This document shows, piece after piece, positions 50,003 to 56,872 of a DNA stretch of 64,000 nucleotides. A program made the position numbers and the translations under genes. The DNA comes from Neisseria perflava (lineage in GTDB: Bacteria > Pseudomonadota > Gammaproteobacteria > Burkholderiales > Neisseriaceae). How positions within the stretch are numbered: position 1 is the first letter of the stretch; every line of letters starts with the position of its first letter. The stretch spans positions 1,860,001 to 1,924,000 of the forward strand of contig NZ_CP079818.1 of assembly GCF_019334725.1 (NCBI RefSeq), given 5' to 3'. The notes beneath the pieces are model-generated. The model had not been told where the DNA came from, made no database searches, and saw nothing but the letters and a program-made list of their open reading frames with translations.

Positions 50003-51988
50003 ATGGCTAAAAACAATCAATACAGCGAATCCAGCATTACCGTCCTCAAAGGCTTGGAGCCGGTCAAAGAACGTCCCGGTATGTACACCCGTACCGACAG
50101 CCCGACCCATATCTGTCAGGAAGTGATTGATAACGCGGCGGACGAGGCATTGGGCGGTTTCGCGACTGCAATCGACGTGCAAATTCATGAAGACGGTTCG
50201 CTTTCCGTCCGTGATAACGGTCGCGGTATTCCCGTCGGCCTGCACCCTGAAGAAGGCGTACCCGTAGTCGAACTCGTGTTTACCCGTCTGCACGCAGGCG
50301 GCAAGTTCAATAAAAAAGACGGCGGCAGCGCGTATGCCTTTTCAGGCGGCCTGCACGGCGTCGGCGTATCTGTTACCAATGCCCTTTCCACCCGCCTTGA
50401 AGTAACAGTCAAACGCGAAGGTAAAGTCCACCGCATCGTCTTTTCCGGTGGCGACGTCATCGAGCCTTTGACAGAAGTGGGCAAATGCGCCGTCAAAGAC
50501 AGCGGTACCGAAGTGCGCGTGTGGCCGGACGGCAAATATTTTGAAAGCCCAAATTACAGCATTCCCGAACTCGAACGCCTGCTGCGCGCCAAAGCCGTAT
50601 TGCTGCCCGGCGTGCGCGTTTCCCTGACCCGTCCGGTCAAAGGCGAGGATGAAGCGCACACCCAAACTTGGCACTATCCGGACGGCCTGAAAAGCTATCT
50701 GACCGACCTGATTGCCGACGCACAAGAAGCCGTACCTATCTTCTCCTGCGAAAACTACATTTCAGACGGCCACAACGGCGATTTCAGCATCGGCGAAGGC
50801 GCCGCCTTTGCCCTGACTTGGCTGGAAGAAGGCTCATGCGCCAACGAAAGCTATGTCAACCTGATTCCCACCCCTCTGGGCGGTACTCATGAAGCAGGCT
50901 TGAAACAAGCCGTGTTCAACGCCGTAAACAACTTCATCAATCTACACAACCTCTTGCCGCGCGGCGTGAAAGTGCAAAGCGACGACGTGTTCAGCAAAAC
51001 CGCCTTCGTCCTCTCTGCCCGCGTCCTCGACCCGCAGTTCCAAGGTCAAACCAAAGACAAACTAACCAACCGCGACGCGCTGAAACTTGTTGCCGCCGTA
51101 TCGGGCGACCCTTTGGAATTGTGGCTGAACCAAAACGTAGACTTCGGCAAAAAAATCGCCGAACTCGCCATCCGTCAGGCACAGGCGCGGATGCGTTCGG
51201 TTAAAAAAATCGAAAAGAAAAAAGGCAGCGGCGTCGCCGTCCTGCCCGGCAAACTGACCGACTGCGAAAGCGAAGATATCCGCGAAAACGAACTCTTCCT
51301 CGTCGAAGGCGATTCCGCCGGCGGCTCCGCCAAACTTGCCCGCGATAAAGCCACACAAGCCATCCTGCCCCTGCGCGGCAAAGTGCTCAACAGCTTTGAA
51401 GTCCACCCCGACCAACTCTTCGGCAACGCCGAAATCCATGATATTTCCGTTGCCATCGGCGTTGATCCGCATGGAATCAATGATAATCCCGACTTAAGCG
51501 GCCTGCGCTACGGCAAAATCGCCATCCTGTCCGATGCCGACGTGGACGGCTCGCATATTCAAGTTTTGCTGTTGACCCTGTTCTACCGCCACTTCCCGAA
51601 ACTGGTTGCCGACGGACACATCTACGTCGCCCAGCCGCCGCTGTTCCGCGTCGATGTCAACGCACAAGGTAAGAGCAAACCTGCCCGCAAATTCTACGCC
51701 CTCGACCAAAACGAACTCGACAGCATTTTAGAGCGACTGCAAAAAGAAGGCGTTAAAGAAACTGCTTATTCTATCAGCCGTTTCAAAGGCTTGGGCGAGA
51801 TGAACCCCGATCAGCTCAAAGACACCACCATGCACCCCGACACCCGCCGTCTGTTGCAGGTGCAAATCCCAGAAGGTGCAGATGACGAAACACGCGATAT
51901 CTTCGTCAAACTGATGGGCAAAGGCGAAGCCGCCGCCCGCCGCGCATGGATGGAAAAAGAAGGCGATACGGCAGAATTGGATATCTAA
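50003..51988 (+). CDS. parE: DNA topoisomerase IV subunit B
   Basis: 661 aa from ATG at 50003 (MAKNNQYSESSITVLKGLEPVKERPGMYTRTDSPTHICQEVIDNAADEALGG). GHKL ATPase (VIDNAADEALGGFA, VRDNGRGIPVGLHPEEGVPVVELVFTRLHAGGKF), transducer domain, and TOPRIM domain LVEGDSAGGSAKLARDKATQAILPLRGKVLN with DADVDGSHI. It pairs with ParC to decatenate chromosomes and relax supercoils; resolves as ParE rather than GyrB by its length and the absence of the 170-residue GyrB insert. A preceding 13-codon extension in frame is not credible. Confidence 0.95.
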   Translation: MAKNNQYSESSITVLKGLEPVKERPGMYTRTDSPTHICQEVIDNAADEALGGFATAIDVQIHEDGSLSVRDNGRGIPVGLHPEEGVPVVELVFTRLHAGGKFNKKDGGSAYAFSGGLHGVGVSVTNALSTRLEVTVKREGKVHRIVFSGGDVIEPLTEVGKCAVKDSGTEVRVWPDGKYFESPNYSIPELERLLRAKAVLLPGVRVSLTRPVKGEDEAHTQTWHYPDGLKSYLTDLIADAQEAVPIFSCENYISDGHNGDFSIGEGAAFALTWLEEGSCANESYVNLIPTPLGGTHEAGLKQAVFNAVNNFINLHNLLPRGVKVQSDDVFSKTAFVLSARVLDPQFQGQTKDKLTNRDALKLVAAVSGDPLELWLNQNVDFGKKIAELAIRQAQARMRSVKKIEKKKGSGVAVLPGKLTDCESEDIRENELFLVEGDSAGGSAKLARDKATQAILPLRGKVLNSFEVHPDQLFGNAEIHDISVAIGVDPHGINDNPDLSGLRYGKIAILSDADVDGSHIQVLLLTLFYRHFPKLVADGHIYVAQPPLFRVDVNAQGKSKPARKFYALDQNELDSILERLQKEGVKETAYSISRFKGLGEMNPDQLKDTTMHPDTRRLLQVQIPEGADDETRDIFVKLMGKGEAAARRAWMEKEGDTAELDI

Positions 51989-52007
51989 TCCATTGTTTCA
52001 ATAGACT

Positions 52008-52047
52008 AAAGGCCGTCTGAAACTTTAAAAGTTTCAGACGGCCTTTT
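52008..52047. terminator. DUS terminator of parE
   Basis: AAAGGCCGTCTGAAACTTT faces AAAGTTTCAGACGGCCTTT: strong stem followed by T residues. Confidence 0.8.
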
Positions 52048-52142
52048 TTCAATCATCAGAAATTAAGATTAAACAGTATTTCAATACCCTGTTACTTACC
52101 TGTTTCTATTTTCGCAGCTTAATAGTGTCTTTAAGAAAAATA

Positions 52143-52171
52143 AAAAAGCACTGATATAATCAGTGCTTTTT
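52143..52171. terminator. Terminator after tRNA-Asp
   Basis: AAAAAGCACTGAT pairs with ATCAGTGCTTTTT around a trinucleotide loop; positioned for the minus-strand tRNA unit, bidirectional in form. Confidence 0.82.
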
Positions 52172-52177
52172 AAATAA

Positions 52178-52254
52178 TGGCGCGGCGGACGGGGCTCGAA
52201 CCCGCGACCCCCGGCGTGACAGGCCGGTACTCTAACCAACTGAGCTACCACCGC
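52178..52254 (-). tRNA. tRNA-Asp (anticodon GTC)
   Basis: 77-nt minus-strand cloverleaf: acceptor GCGGTGG/CCGCCGC (one G-U), D-arm TAGCTCAGTTGGTTAGAGTA, anticodon loop CTGTCAC with GTC, T-arm GGTTCGAGCCC and encoded CCA. Second of two tRNAs in the unit. Confidence 0.95.
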
Positions 52255-52286
52255 GCATCCACTGTCAAAGACAATGAAAGGAAACT

Positions 52287-52362
52287 TGGTGGGTGATGAC
52301 GGAGTCGAACCGCCGACATTCTGCTTGTAAGGCAGACGCTCTACCAACTGAGCTAATCACCC
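52287..52362 (-). tRNA. tRNA-Val (anticodon TAC)
   Basis: 76-nt minus-strand cloverleaf: GGGTGAT acceptor, D-arm TAGCTCAGTTGGTAGAGC, anticodon loop CTTACAA with TAC, T-loop GGTTCGACTCC and encoded CCA. First tRNA in a two-tRNA unit with tRNA-Asp. Confidence 0.95.
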
Positions 52363-52373
52363 GATAAGCCGAC

Positions 52374-52402
52374 ATTAAATCAAAAAATCAGGCTACGCGC
52401 AA
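52374..52402 (-). promoter_or_regulatory. Probable tRNA-Val/Asp promoter
   Basis: Minus strand: TTGCGC (52402-52397), 17-bp spacer, TTTAAT (52379-52374), 12 bases before the mature tRNA-Val end. Weaker than the other tRNA promoters here. Confidence 0.6.
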
Positions 52403-52487
52403 GGTTTTTATTTAAATAAAAATATATCCCATTGAAAGAATATAGAATATTTTATTTAACCGCAAAAATTACCGATATACCGTTCTA

Positions 52488-53081
52488 TCAATCGAAAATC
52501 AAATGCCCCAATTTATCCGCTTTAGTATGCAGATAACGTTCATTTTCCACATTTTCGCCGACATGTAATGCAATCCGTTCAACCACATTAATGCCGGAAT
52601 CTTTCAACGTTTGGATTTTTTCAGGATTATTGGTCAACAACCTGACCTCCCGAATATGCAGATAATCATAAATCTGCTTGGCTAAAGTGAAGTCGCGCGC
52701 ATCAACAGGAAGGCCGAGCGCTACATTGGCTTCAACCGTATCCAAGCCCTGATCTTGCAGACGATAAGCACGGATTTTGTTTATCAAACCAATGCCCCTG
52801 CCTTCTTGGCGCAAATATACGATAACGCCACGCCCTTCTTTCTGAACAACCTGCATCGCCGCTTGAAGCTGAGGGCCGCAATCACATTTCACCGAAAATA
52901 AAGCATCGCCGGTCAAGCACTCGGAATGGATACGCGACAACACAGGCAGGCCGTCTGAAACATCGCCCATCGTCAATGCGACATGTTCCTGACCGCCCTC
53001 TTCTTCAAAGCCGTGCATGGTAAACTCGCCCCATTCCGTAGGCAAACGGCATGACGCAACAAACTTCAAGGCATTACTCAT
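52488..53081 (-). CDS. ribA: GTP cyclohydrolase II
   Basis: 197 aa stand-alone RibA (no RibB fusion). Zinc site CLTGDALFSVKCDCGPQL (three Cys), GTP-binding YLRQEGRGIGLINKIRAYRLQDQG and NPEKIQTLKDSGI. Opens GTP to the diaminopyrimidine precursor of riboflavin. Overlaps the end of the GAF-protein gene by 8 bases, so they form an operon. A DUS inside encodes VSDGLPVL near residue 42. Confidence 0.95.
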   Translation of the reverse strand: MSNALKFVASCRLPTEWGEFTMHGFEEEGGQEHVALTMGDVSDGLPVLSRIHSECLTGDALFSVKCDCGPQLQAAMQVVQKEGRGVIVYLRQEGRGIGLINKIRAYRLQDQGLDTVEANVALGLPVDARDFTLAKQIYDYLHIREVRLLTNNPEKIQTLKDSGINVVERIALHVGENVENERYLHTKADKLGHLIFD

Positions 53082-53739
53082 TTTCCGCTTCCTCTTTTTC
53101 AGCCACGCCCAACAGATTTTTCAAAGAATCCGACAGAGCCAAGGCAAGGGCAATCCAAGCCACCAATACTTCATCAGGCGCACCGTCTTTGACATCAAAC
53201 TCGGCATGCACCACACCCAAAACCGCACCGCTGGGCATACAGACAGGAACAGAAATCTGACTCAAGCCGGGATGATTGCGTTCGTCCGACAGCTCACCAA
53301 TTTCCTGCCAATACGCCACATTCTGACAAACATTCATCCAACCGCTTTGCGCCGTACGCACAGCCAAAAAAGCCCGTCCGGCCTGCTCATCGATTGGAAT
53401 CACATTTTCCAACGGCACGCCCCAACGGCTCAGTCGAACCAGCGACAACGCGCCATCTTTCGGGAAAGCTGTATAAACTGCTGCGCTTTTCAAATGCTCA
53501 GTGCGCTCGGCAACCGAATCCAAAGCCATAAAAATCTGTTTCAGCAACAATTCATGTTCGGCATCAACATAATCCGCCAACTGCCAACCGTCTTCAGACG
53601 GCCACAAAATCGAACGCTCAACCGAAGCATTGCCCATTTTAATCACAGCCTGGGCAGTCAAATAAGCAACATGTATCTCATCCGCAGGCAATTTCAAACC
53701 TTGCGTCTGCAAAAAATCTTTAATCAATAAAGCAGGCAT
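53074..53739 (-). CDS. GAF-domain protein in operon with ribA
   Basis: 221 aa from ATG at 53739 (MPALLIKDFLQTQGLKLPADEIHVAYLTAQ), AGGA 7 bases upstream; the longer frame to 53784 has only a DUS-derived extension. GAF-type domain in residues ~60-200 with DEQAGRAFLAVRTAQSGWMNVCQNVAYWQEIGELSDERNHPGLSQISVPVCMPSGAVLGVVHAEFD. It likely binds a small ligand or cofactor; no catalytic or signalling output domain is present. The coupling with ribA suggests a link to flavin supply, which is inference. Confidence 0.78.
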   Translation of the reverse strand: MPALLIKDFLQTQGLKLPADEIHVAYLTAQAVIKMGNASVERSILWPSEDGWQLADYVDAEHELLLKQIFMALDSVAERTEHLKSAAVYTAFPKDGALSLVRLSRWGVPLENVIPIDEQAGRAFLAVRTAQSGWMNVCQNVAYWQEIGELSDERNHPGLSQISVPVCMPSGAVLGVVHAEFDVKDGAPDEVLVAWIALALALSDSLKNLLGVAEKEEAENE

Positions 53740-53767
53740 CTGCCCTTCCTCACCAATAGTAAAGTTG

Positions 53768-53802
53768 AGGCCGTCTGAAAACAAACCCTGCTTTCAGACG
53801 GC
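53768..53802. repeat. DUS inverted pair
   Basis: AGGCCGTCTGAAA faces TTTCAGACGGCC around 8 bases, upstream of the GAF gene start on the minus strand; the left copy extends the reading frame of the GAF gene as MFSDGLNF. Confidence 0.7.
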
Positions 53803-53854
53803 CGGAATAAACCATTATATAAGGGATAAACCGAAAAATTCAAGCAAACAAGAC

Positions 53855-53883
53855 TTTGCGCTCCCATTAATCTTGTGTATAAT
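53855..53883 (+). promoter_or_regulatory. Probable tRNA-Leu promoter
   Basis: TATAAT at 53878-53883, 17 bases before the mature tRNA; the -35 is imperfect (TTTGCG at 53855-53860, 17-bp spacer). Confidence 0.6.
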
Positions 53884-53900
53884 CCACGGTTCAAATTAGT

Positions 53901-53985
53901 GCGGACGTGGCGAAATTGGTAGACGCACCAGATTTAGGTTCTGGCGCCGAGAGGTGTGAGAGTTCGAGTCTCTCCGTCCGCACCA
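53901..53985 (+). tRNA. tRNA-Leu (anticodon TAG)
   Basis: 85-nt class II tRNA: acceptor GCGGACG/CGTCCGC, D-arm GGCGAAATTGGTAGACGC, anticodon loop ATTTAGG with TAG, long variable arm GGCGCCGAGAGGTGTG-type, T-arm AGTTCGAGTCT, encoded ACCA. Confidence 0.95.
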
Positions 53986-53996
53986 CACTCAAAATG

Positions 53997-54020
53997 AGCA
54001 GCTTTCGGGCTGCTTTTTTT
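53997..54020 (+). terminator. Terminator of tRNA-Leu
   Basis: AGCAGC-TTTCGG-GCTGCT hairpin followed by eight T, 12 bases after the tRNA. Confidence 0.85.
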
Positions 54021-54148
54021 ACATCTATTCCACTATATACCCTATTCAAAATCAAAACTGCTTTTAATTTTTTGACCTTTGCAAAAAAGGGGTTTATTTG
54101 GGGGTATAACAGACGTTTCCATTTTATCTTTCAGACTGCCTATCATTT

Positions 54149-55489
54149 ATGTTGAATCCATCGCAAAAACTTGTCGAATTGGTCCGTATCCTTGAAGAAC
54201 GTGCCTATATTTTTCCGGGAGATCCTGTGCAGGCGACGGAAGCGTTGCGACATATTGATGGCGGCAATGAGGAAAAACTGATACGCCGCGCTCAAATTAT
54301 TGACCGCGACCAGCATTTGAAATATGTGTTGCAACAAGTGGAGACAGGCTCGTTTTGGCTTTGGATTGCTGCGGCGACGTTGTTGTTTACAGTCGGTTTT
54401 TCCAGTACTTATCTTTTGATGGACAATCAGGGGCTGAACTTTTTTCTGGTATTGGCCGGGATTTTGGGCATGAATACAGTCATGCTGCTGGTGTGGCTGG
54501 CGACTTTATTCCTGCGTTTGAAAAATATGCACTTTATCAGCAGTCCGACAACTTGGTTCCGAGGTAAAGACCCGGTCAATCAGGCAATTTTGCGGCTTTA
54601 TGTGGATGAATGGCGCAAACCGCAAACGCGTTGGCTGATTGGTGCAACTTCACACGGCCTGTGGCTTTGCACGCTGTCGGGAATGTTGGTTTCTGTTTTG
54701 CTGCTGCTTTTGGTGCGTCAATATACGTTCAACTGGGAAAGTACGCTTTTAAGCAATACGGCATTGGTGAAAACGGTTGAGGCTTTGTCATGGTTGCCGG
54801 AACATTTGGGCTTTCCTGTTCCCGACAGTCAGGCCGTAATTGCAGGCCGTCTAAACAATCATATCGAAGATGCACACGCTTGGGCAGGCTTACTCATCGG
54901 CAGCATTATCTGCTATGGCATTCTGCCGCGCTTGCTTGCTTGGCTGGCTTGCAAGATTACTTTAAAAACCCTGCGCGAATGTTTGGATTTGAATCAGCCC
55001 TACTATCAAAACATCCTTCGCACATGGCAAACGAAGATTGTTGATGCCGATGATTTTCAGGAAAACATCGTTCCCGTTTCATCTAAAATTACGCTGAATA
55101 ATGCGCCTAAATGGGCTGTTACACTGGAAACGGAATGGCCTGATCCGCTTTGGTTTTCCGGCGTTTTGGCGCAAGAATGGATAGACAAAGGTGTGGCCGC
55201 CGGCAGAAAAGATTTGGAACAATTGGAAGCCGAATTGAAACAAACTCCGGCGCAACTTCTCATCGGCGTACGCACGCAAACTGTTCCCGATCGCGGCATT
55301 TTGCGTCAAATCAGCCGCTTGGCTGAAGCTACGGACGGCGGCGTTATCATTCAACTTTTGAATCAAGACAGTTTCTCTGAAGATTTGGATACCAAACTGG
55401 ATTATTGGCGCGATGCGCTGGCAGAAAGAAACATTGCCTGGCTGGAACCGACCCGTTTGGCACAAGAAAAACGGCAAAGCGCTATTTGA
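54149..55489 (+). CDS. DUF2868 inner-membrane protein
   Basis: 446 aa. Four or five hydrophobic segments: ~70-90, 100-120, 170-190, 250-280 and a C-terminal cytoplasmic region from ~300 that includes KWAVTLETEWPDPLWFSGVLAQEWIDKGVA and LLIGVRTQTVPDRGILRQISRLAEATDGGVIIQLL. The DUF2868 family is a common genomic neighbour of DUF3482 GTPases, so it may be the membrane partner of the GTPase at 25841-27178, which here lies far away. Function unknown. Own transcription unit. Confidence 0.8.
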   Translation: MLNPSQKLVELVRILEERAYIFPGDPVQATEALRHIDGGNEEKLIRRAQIIDRDQHLKYVLQQVETGSFWLWIAAATLLFTVGFSSTYLLMDNQGLNFFLVLAGILGMNTVMLLVWLATLFLRLKNMHFISSPTTWFRGKDPVNQAILRLYVDEWRKPQTRWLIGATSHGLWLCTLSGMLVSVLLLLLVRQYTFNWESTLLSNTALVKTVEALSWLPEHLGFPVPDSQAVIAGRLNNHIEDAHAWAGLLIGSIICYGILPRLLAWLACKITLKTLRECLDLNQPYYQNILRTWQTKIVDADDFQENIVPVSSKITLNNAPKWAVTLETEWPDPLWFSGVLAQEWIDKGVAAGRKDLEQLEAELKQTPAQLLIGVRTQTVPDRGILRQISRLAEATDGGVIIQLLNQDSFSEDLDTKLDYWRDALAERNIAWLEPTRLAQEKRQSAI

Positions 55490-55499
55490 CAGATAAACC

Positions 55500-55533
55500 G
55501 AAGGCCGTCTGAAAAGTTTTCAGACGACCTTTT
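55500..55533. repeat. Mixed-dialect DUS pair
   Basis: Left copy AGGCCGTCTGAA (AG-DUS), right copy TTCAGACGACCT, i.e. AGGTCGTCTGAA (mucDUS), with one mismatch in the stem. It forms the left border of the bacteriocin cassette and probably terminates the DUF2868 gene. Confidence 0.7.
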
Positions 55534-55743
55534 ATCGCAACTTGGAAGCTTGTTTTTAATATTGTCTTGCTGTCTTGATGATATAACCAATTTAAATTTA
55601 ATCATTTCTTGACTATCCGTTATGTTTTCATTTTTTAATATAACTTAAAAAATAATTTCAAAAAAACTACTACATACTTGCACTGTCAATACAACAGCAA
55701 ACGGATGAAAACGCTTGCTATTTTTCACCCCATTTTTCATTTT

Positions 55744-55747
55744 GGAG
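55744..55747 (+). promoter_or_regulatory. Ribosome binding site of the bacteriocin-like gene
   Basis: GGAG 7 bases before ATG at 55755. The preceding 250 bases are very AT-rich, with TTGACT at 55609-55614 but no well-spaced -10 box. Confidence 0.55.
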
Positions 55748-55754
55748 TGCTAAT

Positions 55755-56009
55755 ATGCAAACACTAAACATGGATGATTTACAACAAGTTTCCGGCGGTT
55801 TTAATTTCAGTCGAAGCGCGGTTTCAGGAGCCGGCCGCTGGGTTGGTGCCGGAGCAGGTGCTTTTGCCGGCGGCTTTACCGGAATGGCGTTAGGCGCGAT
55901 TGCGGGACCGGGCGGTATGGCTGCCGGTGGTGCTATCGGAGCCAACGTAGGTAGAGTTTTAGGAGGCAGATTAGGTTCGTTTGTCGCCAGAAGATCGTTT
56001 GGCTATTAA
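55755..56009 (+). CDS. Double-glycine leader bacteriocin-like peptide
   Basis: 84 aa. Residues 1-15 MQTLNMDDLQQVSGG are a classic GG leader (hydrophobic residues at conserved positions, cleavage after GG). The remaining 69 residues are Gly/Ala-rich (GAGRWVGAGAGAFAGGFTGMALGAIAGPGGMAAGGAIGANVGRVLGG) with many GxxxG patterns and a basic C-terminus (SFVARRSFGY), typical of class II membrane-active bacteriocins. Export and leader removal would need a peptidase-containing ABC transporter, not found in this window. Two small membrane proteins follow and are the immunity candidates. Confidence 0.82.
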   Translation: MQTLNMDDLQQVSGGFNFSRSAVSGAGRWVGAGAGAFAGGFTGMALGAIAGPGGMAAGGAIGANVGRVLGGRLGSFVARRSFGY

Positions 56010-56089
56010 ATCATTGCCGATCAAACTCCGTATCCCGAAAATATTTACGGGATACGGATTCTTTATCAACAATACTGAAGGATAACGGC

Positions 56090-56383
56090 ATGAAAAATTT
56101 TTGGGAAAATTATAAGAAAAACTTGCAGTTGCTCGCAACTTTTGCCAAAAAATATTGGAAGGTCCTACTGGTCATCAGCTTCGCTGTAAACTTTATTGTC
56201 ATCGGGGTGAACACTATCTTGAGTCTCTATGTGATCAATCCGAAATATTTTTTAGGGGAAGAATATTTCCTTTCAGAAATTATCGAAAGCCTCGTCGCAG
56301 TAAGCTTGATGATATGGACATTCCTGAAATATATTCAGTACAAACAGAAAGATGCTTCTTCGAAAGATTCTTCTTCAAATTAA
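56090..56383 (+). CDS. Putative immunity-type membrane protein, copy 1
   Basis: 97 aa; start MKNFWENYKKNLQLLATFAKKYW, Shine-Dalgarno AAGGATAAC 8 bases upstream. A basic, amphipathic N-terminal segment, a transmembrane helix at ~24-50 and a second hydrophobic segment at ~65-85, then a polar C-terminal tail. Lies 80 bases after the bacteriocin-like gene. Strongly similar to the next gene. Immunity function is inferred only from position, size and topology; I know no named family. Confidence 0.65.
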   Translation: MKNFWENYKKNLQLLATFAKKYWKVLLVISFAVNFIVIGVNTILSLYVINPKYFLGEEYFLSEIIESLVAVSLMIWTFLKYIQYKQKDASSKDSSSN

Positions 56384-56422
56384 ATACGGAACAATCCCAA
56401 ACTTTATAAGAAGGATAAGGGC

Positions 56423-56698
56423 ATGAAAAATTTTTGGGAAAATTATAAGAAAAACCTGAAGTTGCTCGCAAGTTTCAGCAAACAATACTGGAAGGCATTG
56501 CTGATTATGTGCTTTGCGGCCAGCTTTACTGTTTTCCTTGCGAACTTGATTTTAAGCCTTATCATCAATCCGAAGTATTTCTTTGGAGTAGACCGTTTTC
56601 TTCCCGACTGGGTCGAAGTGTTAATTATGTGTACCCTGGTTGAACTGATGTTCTTGAAATACATAAAATCCAAAAAGAAAAAATCGCTTCCAGAATAG
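56423..56698 (+). CDS. Putative immunity-type membrane protein, copy 2
   Basis: 91 aa; MKNFWENYKKNLKLLASFSKQYWKALLIM, then transmembrane helices at ~24-50 and ~62-82 and a Lys-rich tail (KSKKKKSLPE). Clear paralogue of the upstream gene: the first 27 residues and the ~12 bases before the start codon are almost identical, while the C-terminal halves have diverged, a pattern of tandem duplication followed by functional divergence. It may protect against a related bacteriocin variant. Confidence 0.65.
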   Translation: MKNFWENYKKNLKLLASFSKQYWKALLIMCFAASFTVFLANLILSLIINPKYFFGVDRFLPDWVEVLIMCTLVELMFLKYIKSKKKKSLPE

Positions 56699-56773
56699 GT
56701 ACAAACAGATTAGCCCAACCTTGTCTTTTCAATGGGTTATATCTTTTTCCTGTCTGTCAAGATTTCTAAAACC

Positions 56774-56805
56774 AAGGTCGTCTGAAAAGCTTTCAGATGA
56801 CCTTT
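56774..56805. repeat. mucDUS-dialect inverted pair, right border of the cassette
   Basis: AAGGTCGTCTGAAAA faces TTTCAGATGACCTTTT; the left arm is exact mucDUS, the right one has one change (GAT for GAC). It serves as probable terminator of the cassette. Confidence 0.7.
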
Positions 56806-56825
56806 TACTATGAATAATTCAAATA

Positions 56826-56858
56826 AAAAGCGCGAACCTTTCGATTCGCGCTTTTTTT
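56826..56858. terminator. Terminator of dnaK
   Basis: AAAAAGCGCGAA pairs with TTCGCGCTTTTTT around a CCTTTCGA-type loop, 15 bases after the dnaK stop on the minus strand; symmetrical. Confidence 0.82.
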
Positions 56859-56872
56859 TCAGACGGCATCAA

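Noticed and set aside
52076..52370. 83-codon minus frame across tRNA-Asp and tRNA-Val
   Set aside because: It translates tRNA sequence and spacer and is a by-product of tRNA GC content.
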